DNA of 64,000 nt from Atopsyche davidsoni (lineage: Eukaryota > Arthropoda > Insecta > Trichoptera > Hydrobiosidae): positions 12,831,501 through 12,895,500 of the forward strand of contig JAILWY010000014.1 in the NCBI GenBank assembly GCA_022113835.1, in the 5' to 3' direction. The notes beneath the pieces were generated by a model. It searched no databases. It saw only the letters and a program-made list of their open reading frames with translations, and was not told where the DNA came from. The position numbers and the translations under genes were made by a program. Below are positions 39,401 through 50,189 of this stretch, piece after piece. Position 1 is the first letter of the stretch; each line of letters starts with the position of its first letter.

Positions 39401-39525
39401 ATTCTACTAGGCAAAAACGTGTTGATATTTTGGTTTATTATTGTGTTGAATTTTTTGAATTTGAACATATTATAAATTTATTCTTCTTCTTCTTTGTGAC
39501 CATTTCATCGAATATATATCTAGAC

Positions 39526-39977
39526 CAGTGGCTCACAAACACTTTTGGACCACGGACCCCCTTTCATAGTCAAAACTTGCCCACGGACCCCCTTACATAG
39601 TCAAAACTTGCCCATGGACCCCCTTTCATAGTCAAAACTTGCCTACGGACCCTGGGTGAAAAACTACATCAGTTCATATTATAGACTAGTTGATGCAAGT
39701 CTCGACTCTATTAACCTACCTGACTCACCGCGATGCCTGTTATTACTTGTATTTTATGCACCTGTCTATATTTATATTTTATTTAGGACGTAAAAATCAC
39801 GAATAATGTATTCATTGTTATTTATTTTAACTTCCATATTAATAAAAATGTGTCACATTTTTTTTATTTTATATTAAACCTTGCGCGGACCCCCAAATCG
39901 ATTTTAATTTTCTAAGAACCCCCTGAATGATCCCAGGGACCCCCTGGGGACCGTAGGGACCACTTTGAGAAGCACTG
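39526..39977. mobile_element. Non-autonomous hAT element (MITE), 452 bp
   Basis: The left end CAGTGGCTCACAAA and the inverted right end CAGTGCTTCTCAAA match at 11 of 14 positions and continue with related (A)CGG(A/T)CCCC blocks. The element is flanked on both sides by the exact 8-bp duplication ATCTAGAC (39518-39525 and 39978-39985). Terminal CAGTG and an 8-bp duplication are hallmarks of the hAT superfamily. No transposase frame remains. Inside are three tandem 31-bp units (39553-39645) that repeat part of the terminal region. Confidence 0.85.
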
Positions 39978-39985
39978 ATCTAGAC

Positions 39986-41855
39986 TGTACTTCCGACTTC
40001 TTGCCAATGGCGTAATTTTTACTATTATAATTAGTCAAATACTTTATTTTAAGTAAGCGATCTTTCCATTTTAGGGGTTGTTAAGCTTAAGTTACAAAAT
40101 AATTTAACAAATAAAATTCGACATAAAATAGTATGCATTACTAAAAATATGTTTTATTTCTAAAATAATATTATTTGTAATCTATTTCCATGATAATTAT
40201 ATAAACCATTTTCGTATGAAAATTATTAATTTATAATGTTTTACAATCGTGGACACGGTTCAACCAAACCTGATTTTTTTTTTAAATTCCTACTATTGTA
40301 TAATAAGTATTTCATGGATAAGCTCATTTATCTAGACGACTCATTGTTTATAAAAGTTTGGCCCAATGTAGATAACTTTTATGGAATATAACTTAAGTAA
40401 ATACAAATGCAGTTAAAAAATCAATCAATTGATAATAAATACGCACAAAAGGCCATTCAAAGGTGCAAGAGAAATCGTTAAATTTTAAAAAGATAATGTG
40501 ACAAATAAATTTAAAAAAAATTAATTAATTTCCGCATACTTTACACAGATTTTTCTCTTCCCTTACATACAAGTACAAAATATATATTCATAAAATACAA
40601 ACTTAGTATATAATTTTGTATACTTTGGAAAAACAACAACTTTTTGGTTTATTTATCAAACTCACAATAAAGTACTACAATATAATAAAAATAATGAAAT
40701 AATTATAATATTTACAAAATTAATTATAATATGTCGCATAGTTTGAACCTTCGTCACTGACAGGTTGACATAAAATCCCTCCATCAAGTGGTCGAAATAA
40801 AATAAATACCTTTATTAAATGGGCAAACTATCGACACCCTAAAAACGTTTTGTCTTCATAATACAGTAAAAGCTCTACCCGTGCAACAGGTTTTGGGTCA
40901 AAGCACGATCGGAAAAGCCAATTTTCCTACGATATATCTCCATGGAAATGTTTCTAGCTGAAATAAAAGGGAAAACTTGCCACAAACTGTCGTAAATAAT
41001 ATATTTTGAAGCATTTGCGGGAGACCCTCGTATGCCAAAATAACACCTCTATCTGAAAGGTTACTTTATTGATGTTGTCTATTTTGATAAAGGAGTACTA
41101 CGTTGTTTGTAATACAAATAAGTGATTGTCGATTATCTAAGGTCAAAGGTTCATATTGTGTGATTTGTTTATTGTTTAAATAAAAAAGTATTAAAAAATA
41201 TAAATAGACTTTGTTTTTAAAATTAAATTGGATGCAATGGAAAGATTTATCTCATGGCTCAAATAGTATATAATGTAGTAGATAATGTAATTTAAATTTA
41301 ATTTTCCTTGAAATACATAATTTAAACGTTTTTATGTAGGTTTTAAAACGAATAAAAATAAAAAGAGGGAAAAAATATTTTTTTTTACAAGAGTGGTTAT
41401 TATGTTGAAAATATAAAATGCATAAAAGACAAACTACCAGTTGTATAATTATTCAAGAGTGTTTATTTGATTTTTTATAAATTTTCAAACGGGAAGTCTT
41501 AAAAAAGTAAACTATTAAAAAATTATGATTATTAAAATATGTATGATTATAAAAATAGTGAGGGTATCTCTTTTATTCTTACCAAAATTAAAACGCATGA
41601 TTCCTTGATTAATTATTTTTAATTAAACAAAATACCAAAATCAGAATAATAAGTATAAATTATTTATTTAATATGTTCATTATTATATTAATGGAACTCT
41701 TTAAATAAATAATATCACACAATAAAGCATTAAAATGCCTAATTATATTTAAAAATATATAAATCTTTATTTAAAGTTTCGACCAAAACATGTTAAATAC
41801 ATTTTTTATGTGGCAATTTTCAAATAAAGATTCACTTAACTTAACGACATAATAA
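39986..41855. other. AT-rich spacer
   Basis: Strongly A/T-rich with no gene. The segment 40860-41050 is slightly less AT-rich but shows nothing recognisable. Confidence 0.45.
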
Positions 41856-41928
41856 CAACTATAAAGTGCACCCTCCACCGGTGTCATTAAGTTGATATAA
41901 GCTAGTATATTCATTAGCAAGGATAGGA

Positions 41929-42187
41929 CAGGTAGTTCACAGGTAAACCTTACTCTATCATAGGTAGCAAGCTTACGGCTGGTTAATTATTCACGAGACA
42001 CTAACCTCGAACCTAAATCCAGGTAAAACGCAGGTAATACACCTGTCTGAGAATTAATTACCTCTATACCGCATTCTGGCCTCAAATAGCAGCTAGTAAA
42101 GGTGTTGAACTGATTAATTTACCTTTGCAACCTAATTTAATATATATTTGTAGTAAATGTAATATATTTGGTGTTAATTACCTATAT
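41929..42187. promoter_or_regulatory. Cluster of CAGGTAG/CAGGTAA-type heptamers
   Basis: CAGGTAG lies at 41929 and CAGGTAA at 41940, 42020 and 42031. Related sites are TAGGTAG at 41961 and minus-strand GAGGTAA, AAGGTAA and TAGGTAA near 42058, 42118 and 42177. An E-box CACCTG lies at 42040. In insects CAGGTAG is the TAGteam motif bound by Zelda, and CAGGTAA is a weaker Zelda site. The clustering is seen, and the enhancer role is inferred. Confidence 0.4.
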
Positions 42188-42467
42188 CAAGTAATTATGC
42201 ACAAAATTTAAGATCAAAGTTTTTAATTGTTTACAACGTTAGAGATTATTTCACACTTAGCAAAGTTGTATTATAAAATGCTATGTTTAATGTTTTCAAA
42301 CATTTAATTGTTTTAAAGTATTTTTTTTCTTTCTTTTAATCGGGCGGCTACGTATACTATATTTTTAAAATTTGTTCATATTCTTACCAATGGGTTAAGT
42401 AAAAATTATCTGTTTAAAATATTTTTGCCTTTTTTTTTTTTTCGCTGCTCGTTAATTGATGGTAATT

Positions 42468-42771
42468 AGTTAAATCATCTTACAGCCACCCTGTGGCGGA
42501 ACAATTCGCCCAAAGTCCCTACCAACTTCATAGTCAGCCCAAAAGGTGTACCAGTCTCACAGAGCTCTACACAAGCTTGCCACACATGCACAGCACTGTT
42601 GGTATCCGCTTTCACCCTCACAGGCGCACCGTGGTCGCTCCATACTACATTGCTATGGTCCCTCTGGCTTCCGACATCTATCAGACTGCGTTTTCAATTC
42701 AAGAATAACACAGTGATAGGCTTAGTTAGTAATCATAAAAGTGAAAAATTAATCAGCATTTGTTCTTTGTG
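42468..42771 (+). other. GC-richer segment with a 100-codon stop-free frame
   Basis: After CATCTTACAG (an acceptor-like end at 42484) the plus strand is open in two frames, one of about 100 codons to TGA near 42771. Neither has a recognisable domain, and the minus strand is unremarkable. The minus-strand end CCGCCACAGGGTGGCTGTAAG forms a small hairpin and could be the 3' end of a retroposon. I do not call a gene. Confidence 0.25.
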
Positions 42772-43425
42772 ATTCGAAATCTATTCATTAGATTAAATAA
42801 ACTTTAAACCCATATCAAGGTTCAGTGGTTCGCTTTCCGGCCATTAGATGCGATTCGAATACGAGTAGAGCAGATTTTTAAAATTAATTTTTTAAGTCAC
42901 AAATTATCTTTAGATTTAAGGCAAAGAAAAAAAAACTTCTTCTATTTGATATGATTGTTTTTTTAAGATGCTAAAAATGAATGTTTTAAGGTAAGTATCA
43001 AATTTTTCAGGGCAATCTTATATTTGTTCTTCCACGGGCATAGTTAGTTTTGCGTGTGTGCTCTTGTATGCGTTATCGTTGCATGGGGAAAGACTGCAGT
43101 TTGAAATTTCGTGTGCATTTAGGTTTGGTATTTTACGATGGTCGGTAATGCAAAGCAAGTCAAATTTTGAAGCCTTTGTGTTTCAAACAATTCGCGACTT
43201 TATGAAAAGACGTGGCACGTAACTTAATTTATTATCATTTGTTCCATGCGCTTGTTAGGAATATGCAAAATTATATGTATTTTAGGTCTTATGATTCATG
43301 TGCTGTATATTTCTCTTAGAATATAGATATTTCACATACGGTTTAGTTACAGAATAATGATTGATTTCTGTATTTGTAAATATATTATAAGGAAATACAG
43401 TAAATTAGACATTGTAATTGTTAAT
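42772..43425. other. AT-rich spacer
   Basis: A/T-rich DNA downstream of the minus-strand gene. An ATG followed by a donor-like AAGGTAAGT at 42968-42996 is noted but has no acceptor at a workable distance. Confidence 0.35.
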
Positions 43426-43431
43426 TTTATT
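43426..43431 (-). terminator. Poly(A) signal AATAAA of the acidic protein gene
   Basis: The first exact AATAAA on the minus strand after the stop codon, about 150 nt downstream. A variant ATTAAA occurs earlier at 43470-43465, so the true site may lie upstream of this one. Confidence 0.5.
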
Positions 43432-43578
43432 TATGATTTTAAAAAATAGTGAATAGCATCGTTATTTAATGAAATAATAATAATTTATGAATAGGGTCAT
43501 GTATATTTGGTATATAAATATTACTGTTTTAGTGGACACGTTGATACAAAAATATGAAAGACATCAGTTTTTTTTAGT

Positions 43579-44345
43579 TTAAATATTATAATTATTCTCA
43601 TCACCACTTCCTTCATTCCCTACTACCTCCACATCATTGCTGAACGGACGGAAATCCTCTCCTTCCAATGTTTCCAAGAAACGCTTGATCCTTTCGGGAG
43701 CGTTTGACTTACTTTCGTCTTTACTTTTCCTATTTTCATCATCATTTTCCTGATCATTTTCATCTTTTTCATAATCTAATTCCTCTTCTTCATTATATTC
43801 TTCTTCCTGTTCGTTTGTAGTACTTTCTTCACTACTGTCTTCAGAATTTGAATCGTCCTCATCGGATTCTTTTTCGTTCTCTTCATCTTCTTCTGGTTTA
43901 TAATCAGGATCATTTTTTACATTGTCTATTTCTTCAGAGCTTTCCCCTTCCTTTTTTTCTTCCGATGATTTCAGATTCTCATACATTGTTAAAACCAGAG
44001 GCTTTACGTCAGCCTGATCTGATTTTACATCTCTTTTAACGTACTTTGCCTCGGGAAATATATCCATCAAACGTTTAAGTAGTTTTTCATCATTTAATTC
44101 GTCATCGTTTTTTTTAAATTGCTTTTTATATTTAATAAGTGATCTTTGAACAGATTCATCACCTATTTCTGGCAATGCTGCTTCTTGAAACATTAAAATA
44201 TCCTCATCTTCATTAATTTGTAAAACTTGTCTTTTCAACCTCAACTCTTTGGGGTAGTTTTTTTTTATTGATGCAGCAACCTCGGTGTCAGGTAAACTTT
44301 CCAGAAGAACTTCATCTTGAATTGATTTATTTTTGGATGAAATAC
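43579..44345 (-). other. Coding exon 3 (terminal) of the acidic protein gene
   Basis: The acceptor ATATTTTTTTTCAG has a strong pyrimidine tract. The exon carries residues 36-290 and the stop codon. The same frame is open through the intron up to 44388, so an unspliced reading would give a longer chain without a signal peptide. Confidence 0.85.
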
Positions 44346-46007
44346 CTGAAAAAAAATATCGCTCATTTATTTTGAAAAAATTTAACACATACTGGAAAAT
44401 TTATTCAAAATATTTAACATTTTGGAGTTTCCGGAAGTTATCGCGTGCCTGCGTCTATTTTTAGTTAGTTTTAGGAAATCGTTTAAAAGATCTTTCTAAG
44501 AACATGGGTTTGTCGAGGGGCTTGATGTTCTAATCATGGGCCGCATTATCTCGTGCATAGAATGGATATCGTCGAAATATTGCGATTATAAAAATGATTC
44601 TCAAAACACGCCTAGATCTCTGTAAGCCTCAATAATCCAGTTGTTTAATGCACTGTCTTTGATATTTACGACAAGTTTATCTTCTTTGCCAATAACATAA
44701 ATGGCAGTCTACCTTTATATATGGTATAATTTTTTTTTGGCCGAATATTTTTACATGAATCCATTTGCAGAACACTTTTTAACATTAAAACTAATACTTA
44801 ATATGAGCTTAGTCGGATTTCAATTGTATTTTTTTTATATGGTGCTATTTTTAAACAAGAAATATGAATTTTTTTCTTATCATATAATTGTATTTTTATT
44901 AAAATGATTCACTGTCTATTTTTTTTTTTTTACAAATAAACAAAAACTCTGAAGAGCTGAGGTTTTGTCTTTATGGAAAAGACGGGCACAAATTTCAAAG
45001 ACCTACGCAATAATTTTTTTGGTGTGCCTGTTGGCTAGCGATAAGGAACGTGAACGATCTTAACCGAGAGTGTACCCCTTTTAATTCAATCCCTATTACC
45101 AAGCCCTAAAATATCATAATCCGATTAATGGTTGTTTAGATCAAATCAGAATCAATGTATGATTTTGATCATCAAATTTGAATAGTATATACCTTTCATG
45201 CGCATTTTTTTGTACGAAGTAGCAGAGATGCTCGAGCTCCATACAATGGAGATCTGAAGGCAGGCTACCTGAAATATTACAATAAATCATGTCATTAATT
45301 ACCATTATAAAAGAATGTGTTTGAATACTTTAGATTAATATTAATTTAAGAATTTTTAGTTTAAATGTAATTAAGTTTCATGACTTTTTATCGATGTTTT
45401 ATTGATACTTATTTAAATTAACAAATACTGAAATATATAATACACATCAAAACATTCTTTAAATTTATATTTGTCTTCATTCAATTCATTTGCATATTTA
45501 AAGTAATAATTAATAAAAATAAATTAATAGACACGTGGGATGCTGGGTGGGACGAATAATGAATTTCGGGTTTTTCATTTTTGTTTCACAATTTTTCGAC
45601 TAAGGGTCAAAGAAAATGGTTTTTTATGTTCACGTATAATTTTGTAAAAGGCAATTTTTTTTAAAAGGTGGATGAATGAGATCGATTCGCATAACGGGCC
45701 AATATTGTACATTTAACGTCAAATGGTTTATCAAAACCTTCCCAAGAATGATACGGCCAGAGAATATGATCGTATATATTAAGATAGCAATACCACAAAG
45801 CCGATTAAAAAAATAGCCTCTTGGTCCAGTGGTTAGCACGCTTTCATGCTGACAACGTGGTCTAAGGTTTGAGTCCGGGAATTTAAATAATATGAAAATT
45901 TTTATAAAAATTAACTTATTTTATTTGTTATATTTAATTTGGTAGTTTTAATCAAAATATACAAAAAAAAAACTTACACATAATATAAAATAAAGAACTA
46001 AATTCAT
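43579..46007 (-). CDS. Secreted, cysteine-free acidic protein, three exons, 290 aa
   Basis: Exons are 46007-45978, 45268-45193 and 44345-43579, the last including the TAA stop. Both introns (709 and 847 nt) have GT-AG ends and the phases match: 0 at the first junction, 1 at the second. Residues 1-30 are a signal peptide: a hydrophobic core MNLVLYFILCVACLQISIVW, then SSSISA before the likely cleavage. The mature part has no cysteine. Basic sites follow at RLKR (71-74), KR 126-127, KR 139-140 and IKR 255-257. Residues about 160-250 are rich in Asp, Glu, Ser and Asn with many S-x-E triplets, so probably disordered, calcium-binding or phosphorylated (inference). The C-terminal 33 residues after IKR are acidic. 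I do not recognise the family. A processed precursor or a matrix-type protein are both possible. Confidence 0.85.
44601..44708 (-). CDS. Possible alternative terminal exon inside intron 2
   Basis: A minus-strand frame of 35 codons opens right after GGTAG, an acceptor-like AG that also holds an in-frame stop, and ends with TGA at 44603-44601. Its composition is protein-like (IGKEDKLVVNIKDSALNN and onward). It would join exon 1 in phase 0 if exon 2 is skipped, or join exon 2 in phase 1 through a later AG at GGCAAAG. The pyrimidine tract is weak. It could be an alternative 3' end, a fossil exon or chance. Confidence 0.25.
   Translation of the reverse strand, partial: TAIYVIGKEDKLVVNIKDSALNNWIIEAYRDLGVF
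45193..45268 (-). other. Coding exon 2 of the acidic protein gene
   Basis: A 76-nt exon: 25 codons (VACLQ to KMRMK) plus one base. The acceptor is TGTAATATTTCAG and the donor GTATAT. It completes the signal peptide. Skipping it would lose the second half of the hydrophobic core. Confidence 0.8.
45814..45880 (+). repeat. tRNA-derived SINE or tRNA relic in intron 1
   Basis: TGGTCCAGTGG (45822-45832) is a near-perfect A box, and GGTTTGAGTCC (45866-45876) is a B box with one change, at tRNA-like spacing. The part TTCATGCTGACAACGTGGTC resembles 59489-59510. The element lies antisense to the gene, within intron 1. Confidence 0.5.
45978..46007 (-). other. Coding exon 1 of the acidic protein gene
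   Basis: Ten codons, MNLVLYFILC, then the donor GTAAGT (45977-45972). The start is chosen because it lies about 80 nt downstream of a TATA box and gives a proper signal peptide across the first junction. The bases before ATG, AGAAAAATG, are A-rich, as in many insect genes. Confidence 0.8.
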
Positions 46008-46087
46008 TTTTCTAGTTGTGAATATTCACTGAATGTTTCTTGTTGGCACTTAACTTGACTATTGCGTAGTAAAAACGAGTCTTGTTT

Positions 46088-46095
46088 CTTTTATA
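46088..46095 (-). promoter_or_regulatory. TATA box of the acidic protein gene
   Basis: TATAAAAG on the minus strand, 81 bases before the ATG. Initiation about 30 bases downstream would leave a 5' UTR of roughly 50-60 nt. A TTCAGTG sits later in the leader, but too far from the TATA box to be the initiator. Confidence 0.65.
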
Positions 46096-47180
46096 GCAAA
46101 CGTCAGTAGATGATCTTATTATTATGTATGAGATTATTACTGATACCTGTTTATATTTATCAATAATTAATTAAATGAATATATTATGGGTAAAACCCGT
46201 GATGCTTGAAAATAATAAATGCATTAAAAATAAAAGTTAAATTAATAAATATAAACAAAACCCAATATATAATAAAATAACTGACGTTTATTATAAAAAT
46301 AGTATGAGCTCTGCCGCAAAAACTCTTATATTATTCGTGAAAACAACATTGTTAATTTTTATAAATTAATTGTATCGCCATCACGCCTTTGTTTTTATTA
46401 CGATTCCAGTTCTTATTAATTTTATATATTAATAAATTGCTATATTTAATGGAATTTACTATTGATTTAAGTACTCCTGATTGGCATCTGGTGGATGTGA
46501 CCACTTTTATGTGCGATAAGGTCAGGTCGTATTGCAGGTCATTTTAATGTAGGGATGGCAAATATTAAATCCAAAATGTATTTATCCTCATACACAGTAC
46601 TTTGATTCCTTATATTTATTTATCATTTAAAAAAATGATAAAGATTGAAATTAAGGCTTATAACAAAATCATGAGATATTTTATTATGAGTATTTGCATT
46701 CGTGTTTTAAGCAATTTGTTTCATTAAATATATCTAAAATGCATTAAAATATTAATGAAACCATAAAAAAAAATTCGTATTGAATATTTTTCAACATTCT
46801 GGAATCTGAAAACTACCATAATGTTTGATGGCTAGCACTTTCTTTCCATGGATATGTGGTCTTCGTCTTCGCTCCATTTAAAGAAAATCTTTGATTTCGG
46901 ACACTTCGTTCTCGGATTACTCAAAGGTAAGACGTCTACCGCTCGTGAAGTAAATATAAAATTCGACCTGATAGCCATCCCTATACACACAACAGACAGC
47001 AGTGTTTGTGCTTTAGTTGCATATATTATGAAATACATAGAAATGGCGCAACGTAGAGGAAGTTTTATGAATGGTAATATATCTTATAAATAAATTATTA
47101 TCAATCTCCACAGCTCAAGGTAAACTATATTATGTATTTTAATATTAAGCGTGTACGTATGAAACTAGTAATGCTTATTT
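46096..47180. other. AT-rich spacer upstream of the acidic protein gene
   Basis: Contains the promoter-proximal DNA of the gene. Near 46550, TAGGGATGGCAAA matches the short motif also seen at 54843. At 46845-47050 both strands are open. The plus strand has ATGG and a good donor AAAGGTAAGA at 46923-46932, and the minus strand has a 68-codon frame. Neither can be confirmed. Confidence 0.3.
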
Positions 47181-47183
47181 TAT

Positions 47184-47184
47184 T

Positions 47185-47281
<97 letters not shown>

Positions 47282-47329
47282 ATCATATATATATATATAA
47301 TCATATATATATATATATAAATATATATC
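47184..47329. repeat. Compound (AC)n(AT)n microsatellite
   Basis: About eleven AC units, then a long AT run broken by ATCAT and AAAT interruptions. It borders a GC-rich block that may be the body of a retroposon with this array as its tail. Confidence 0.85.
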
Positions 47330-47545
47330 ACGAACCCGAGATGCTCCAGAGCATGTCATATAAACACGTCTAGCGCGGTAGTTTCCAGGTACTCCCATTC
47401 ATAAGATGTCTGGGGGAGATCGATCCTCCCGTCCTCTGTCTATTAGCCGTCCCTTGTTCCCTGGAGACCCTCCAGCCCGCGGGATTGAATAGGGCGGCCC
47501 TACCTCCCCTCAGGGTCAGGGCTGCCACAAGATATACAACTATTT
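47330..47545 (-). mobile_element. Possible 3' part of a non-LTR retrotransposon
   Basis: A GC-rich block ends sharply, on the minus strand, at CTCGGGTTCGTG directly before the long AT-rich simple repeat. Simple-repeat 3' tails are typical of several non-LTR clades. No conserved reverse transcriptase motif is present, so the call rests on composition and the tail only. Confidence 0.3.
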
Positions 47546-48841
47546 TATGTTCCCCCCTCTTTTTCCCATTCAGGAAAAGTCAATTTCTTGAGGTTTATTC
47601 CCTCTATGCGTTCTTTAGTATTTCTTAGAAATCAGATTGATGTGTGACTTAGTTAAAACTTGAAACGAATCTGAAAATAGTGTAATGCTAGTCTTTATAA
47701 TTTTTTTGGGAAATGAACTATCAAAAAAGTTACAAGGATGACTTCTAGATATTAAGACTTGACTCACAAGTCAACGGCAATCATTACAAGCTTAAAATAA
47801 AATTATACTATGTTTTGTTCTTCACATGCTAGCTTAGATGTCAATTTAATTTTTTAAATATTTATTATCTGTCTAAATAGGCATTGTTTGTAGTTATTTG
47901 AGATTTCAACTAAAATATTTACAGAAAATGTCCATTACATTACAGAACTGCAGTAAACCATAAAACTATTTAACTATCCTAAGTAATGCTTAACTATAAA
48001 TGTCCGGCAAACATACAATTTATTTGAGCTGTTATTTATTAGCAATTATGCACTTATGTTCTGAGCCAAAACTATATTATTGATTAACGAAAATTTCAAA
48101 ACTATAACAAATATTGTCCACCTATTTAGATAAAAATGCGAATATATAAATATTTACTAGTAGTAATAAGGAAAATGTACATTTATATGATAATAGCAGA
48201 CTCTTTCACACCATGTCAATTATTTGTGCTATGCTCCTAGAGAATTGTTATAAAATACTAACTCCAGTTTTTACACAATGTGTTCATCATAAAATCAAAC
48301 TTTTAACTAGATTTGATCGGTTACAATTTATACGTATTTTATTTATTTAAAAGACTGAAAAACATTGATATTATTACTATTTAGTCTACGTTATTACAAC
48401 TTTTCTTCGGTTACTCTTCTATCCAAATATATCATAAAATATTATTACAATAGCTTTGCATTGAATAAAATTGTCTAGATGTCTTCAAATGTTTTAAGAG
48501 TGAATTTTATCATTTTGAGTTACTCTTAATTTTCTATATAAAACCGTTTTGCTTAGAAAAAGTCCTTGGGACGTTTTTTAATAAAAAAAATGTCATGTAT
48601 GGAATTGGGAACCTGAGGTGCGATCAGTATATCTGTTATATAAGAAATATAACCAGTCTTGTTAATTCTATGTTTTATTTAAATTCATATAATTGAATAT
48701 TTTGAAATTAGTGAAATATGAAAACTTTATATTTATGGACAGTATAATAACAAAACAAATAACACTTAGCTTATAATGTTAAAAAAATATATTTAAAAAT
48801 CATTGTTTTATAATAATAATAAAGTAATGATATGATATATT
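47546..48841. other. AT-rich spacer
   Basis: A/T-rich DNA with no gene or repeat that I can support. Confidence 0.45.
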
Positions 48842-48997
48842 TTAATAATTAAAATCCTTGTTCAAAGGAAAATAATCTACTTTAAATAATAACTTTTTAA
48901 TGTAGGATTTCTTATTTTTTATGTTTGGCATATCAAATTCCGGAGACGTTAACCTAACTACTTTATTTTCTGCCTTTTTTGCATGGAGTTTTTCATC
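48842..48997 (-). CDS. Possible terminal coding exon, 51 codons
   Basis: After the acceptor-like TTTCTTTTTTGTAAG the minus strand reads 51 codons, starting DEKLHAKKAENK, to TAA at 48844-48842. It is Lys-rich and hydrophilic with no known motif. The pyrimidine tract and the uninterrupted frame in very AT-rich DNA argue for an exon. No upstream exon was found and the C-terminus is plain. It could belong to a second minus-strand gene upstream of the acidic protein gene. If translation does not enter here, it is chance. Confidence 0.3.
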   Translation of the reverse strand, partial: DEKLHAKKAENKVVRLTSPEFDMPNIKNKKSYIKKLLFKVDYFPLNKDFNY

Positions 48998-50185
48998 CTT
49001 ACAAAAAAGAAAGATTTATAGACATTAATTAAGAACGAAAATAAGATTTAACATAAAAGCAAGGCCCTTAAAAAAAACTCTTTTGGTATATTTATTTTCT
49101 TGGGCTCAACAATAAAGACTTTCCAAAAATATTAATAAAAATGTTATTAGCTTTGGTGGGCGAAGCTGGTATTAAAATATTTCACATGTGATTTCATAAG
49201 CATCCTTTCGCGGCTAAGTGAAACAAAAATATTTAAATTCTCCATACAGAGCCTATTGAAAAGAACGCGATGTCCTATGTGTGTTTCACTACCGCAGCAG
49301 TTTGCCCAGACCCTCCCCAGCGAGTTTTAATTGGCTAGCCTGCAATGGCTTGTTGCTCTCGCACAGATTCGACAAGGAAGTACGTTCGATGTTTACAGTT
49401 AGAGCTGCGCAGTTTGTATTTTAATACAAAAAGTAATATTTTTTCTATTGTCGGCTGATTTCCTGTTTGCGCCATTGTCTCCTTATCCCTGCCGGACTAG
49501 ACTCGTTCCACGCCGGGACGAGGACACTGGCACAGTAGTTTGTTCGCCTTTGACCGTGAACGCTTTCTTCTTTCGTCCTGAAGGTCGTCTCCATGCCCGC
49601 CAGCTGTCTGGACGATACTCCCGTGTCCTGATTGTGGGAACTCGGCATGTAGGAAGTGGCTGAACTGATCCTTCCGTGTAGGATATAAATAGCTTGCGTG
49701 CAAGAGTATACATTCAATCAGAACCTTAATGCTTCACCACAGAATTGAATATTTTTGTTTTTAAAACATAATATTTATTTTTATGATTTAAATATAAATT
49801 AAACATATCCGGTCCGTTATATTTAACCCAGCTACAGCAACGTAACCTGTGCGCTTCAATTAACAGTTTTATATAATAACTAACTTTACAAAATGGCTTT
49901 AAAATATAACGACGCTATGTTTTTATTGTATGCGAGAATTGCGATAGGAACGATATTTTTTTAAATCTAAATGACGGACTTTCACGACAAATATGTTAAA
50001 AGAAAATTTCCGAATGCCTGAAAATGCGAAAGCTCAAACTAAACAGTATATAAAGAATACGATGCACTCAATCAAGTCAACGACAAAAAAATCGGAAAAA
50101 TATTTTTTTCACTTAAAAATACGTTTTCAGTCCACGTGTCTCGTCTGGAACATAGTTTGAGATTCGCAGAGCGAGTAGTTCGGGT
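48998..50185. other. Spacer with an intermediate-GC segment at 49240-49720
   Basis: The segment 49450-49700 is GC-richer and open on both strands without a recognisable product. TATAAATA at 49684-49691 followed by ATCAGA at 49717-49722 looks like a plus-strand core promoter. The first ATG after it gives only a short frame. A 23-codon frame MALKYNDAMFLL.. at 49893-49964 has a good start context (CAAAATGG) but no other support. Confidence 0.3.
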
Positions 50186-50189
50186 CTAA

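Noticed and set aside
39045..39475. Five overlapping frames of 60-125 codons
   Set aside because: All are Ala/Gly/Arg/Pro-rich on both strands of a CpG-rich patch, with no frame favoured.
42968..43010. ATG followed by AAGGTAAGT and, 10 bases on, TTTTTCAG, like a tiny intron
   Set aside because: An intron of about 19 nt cannot be spliced, and no later acceptor gives a sensible frame.
46848..47093. 81-codon plus-strand frame with a good donor inside, opposed by a 68-codon minus-strand frame
   Set aside because: Both strands look equally plausible and neither has a partner exon.
49893..49964. 23-codon frame MALKYNDAMFLL.. with strong start context
   Set aside because: Too short to separate from chance without transcript or conservation data.
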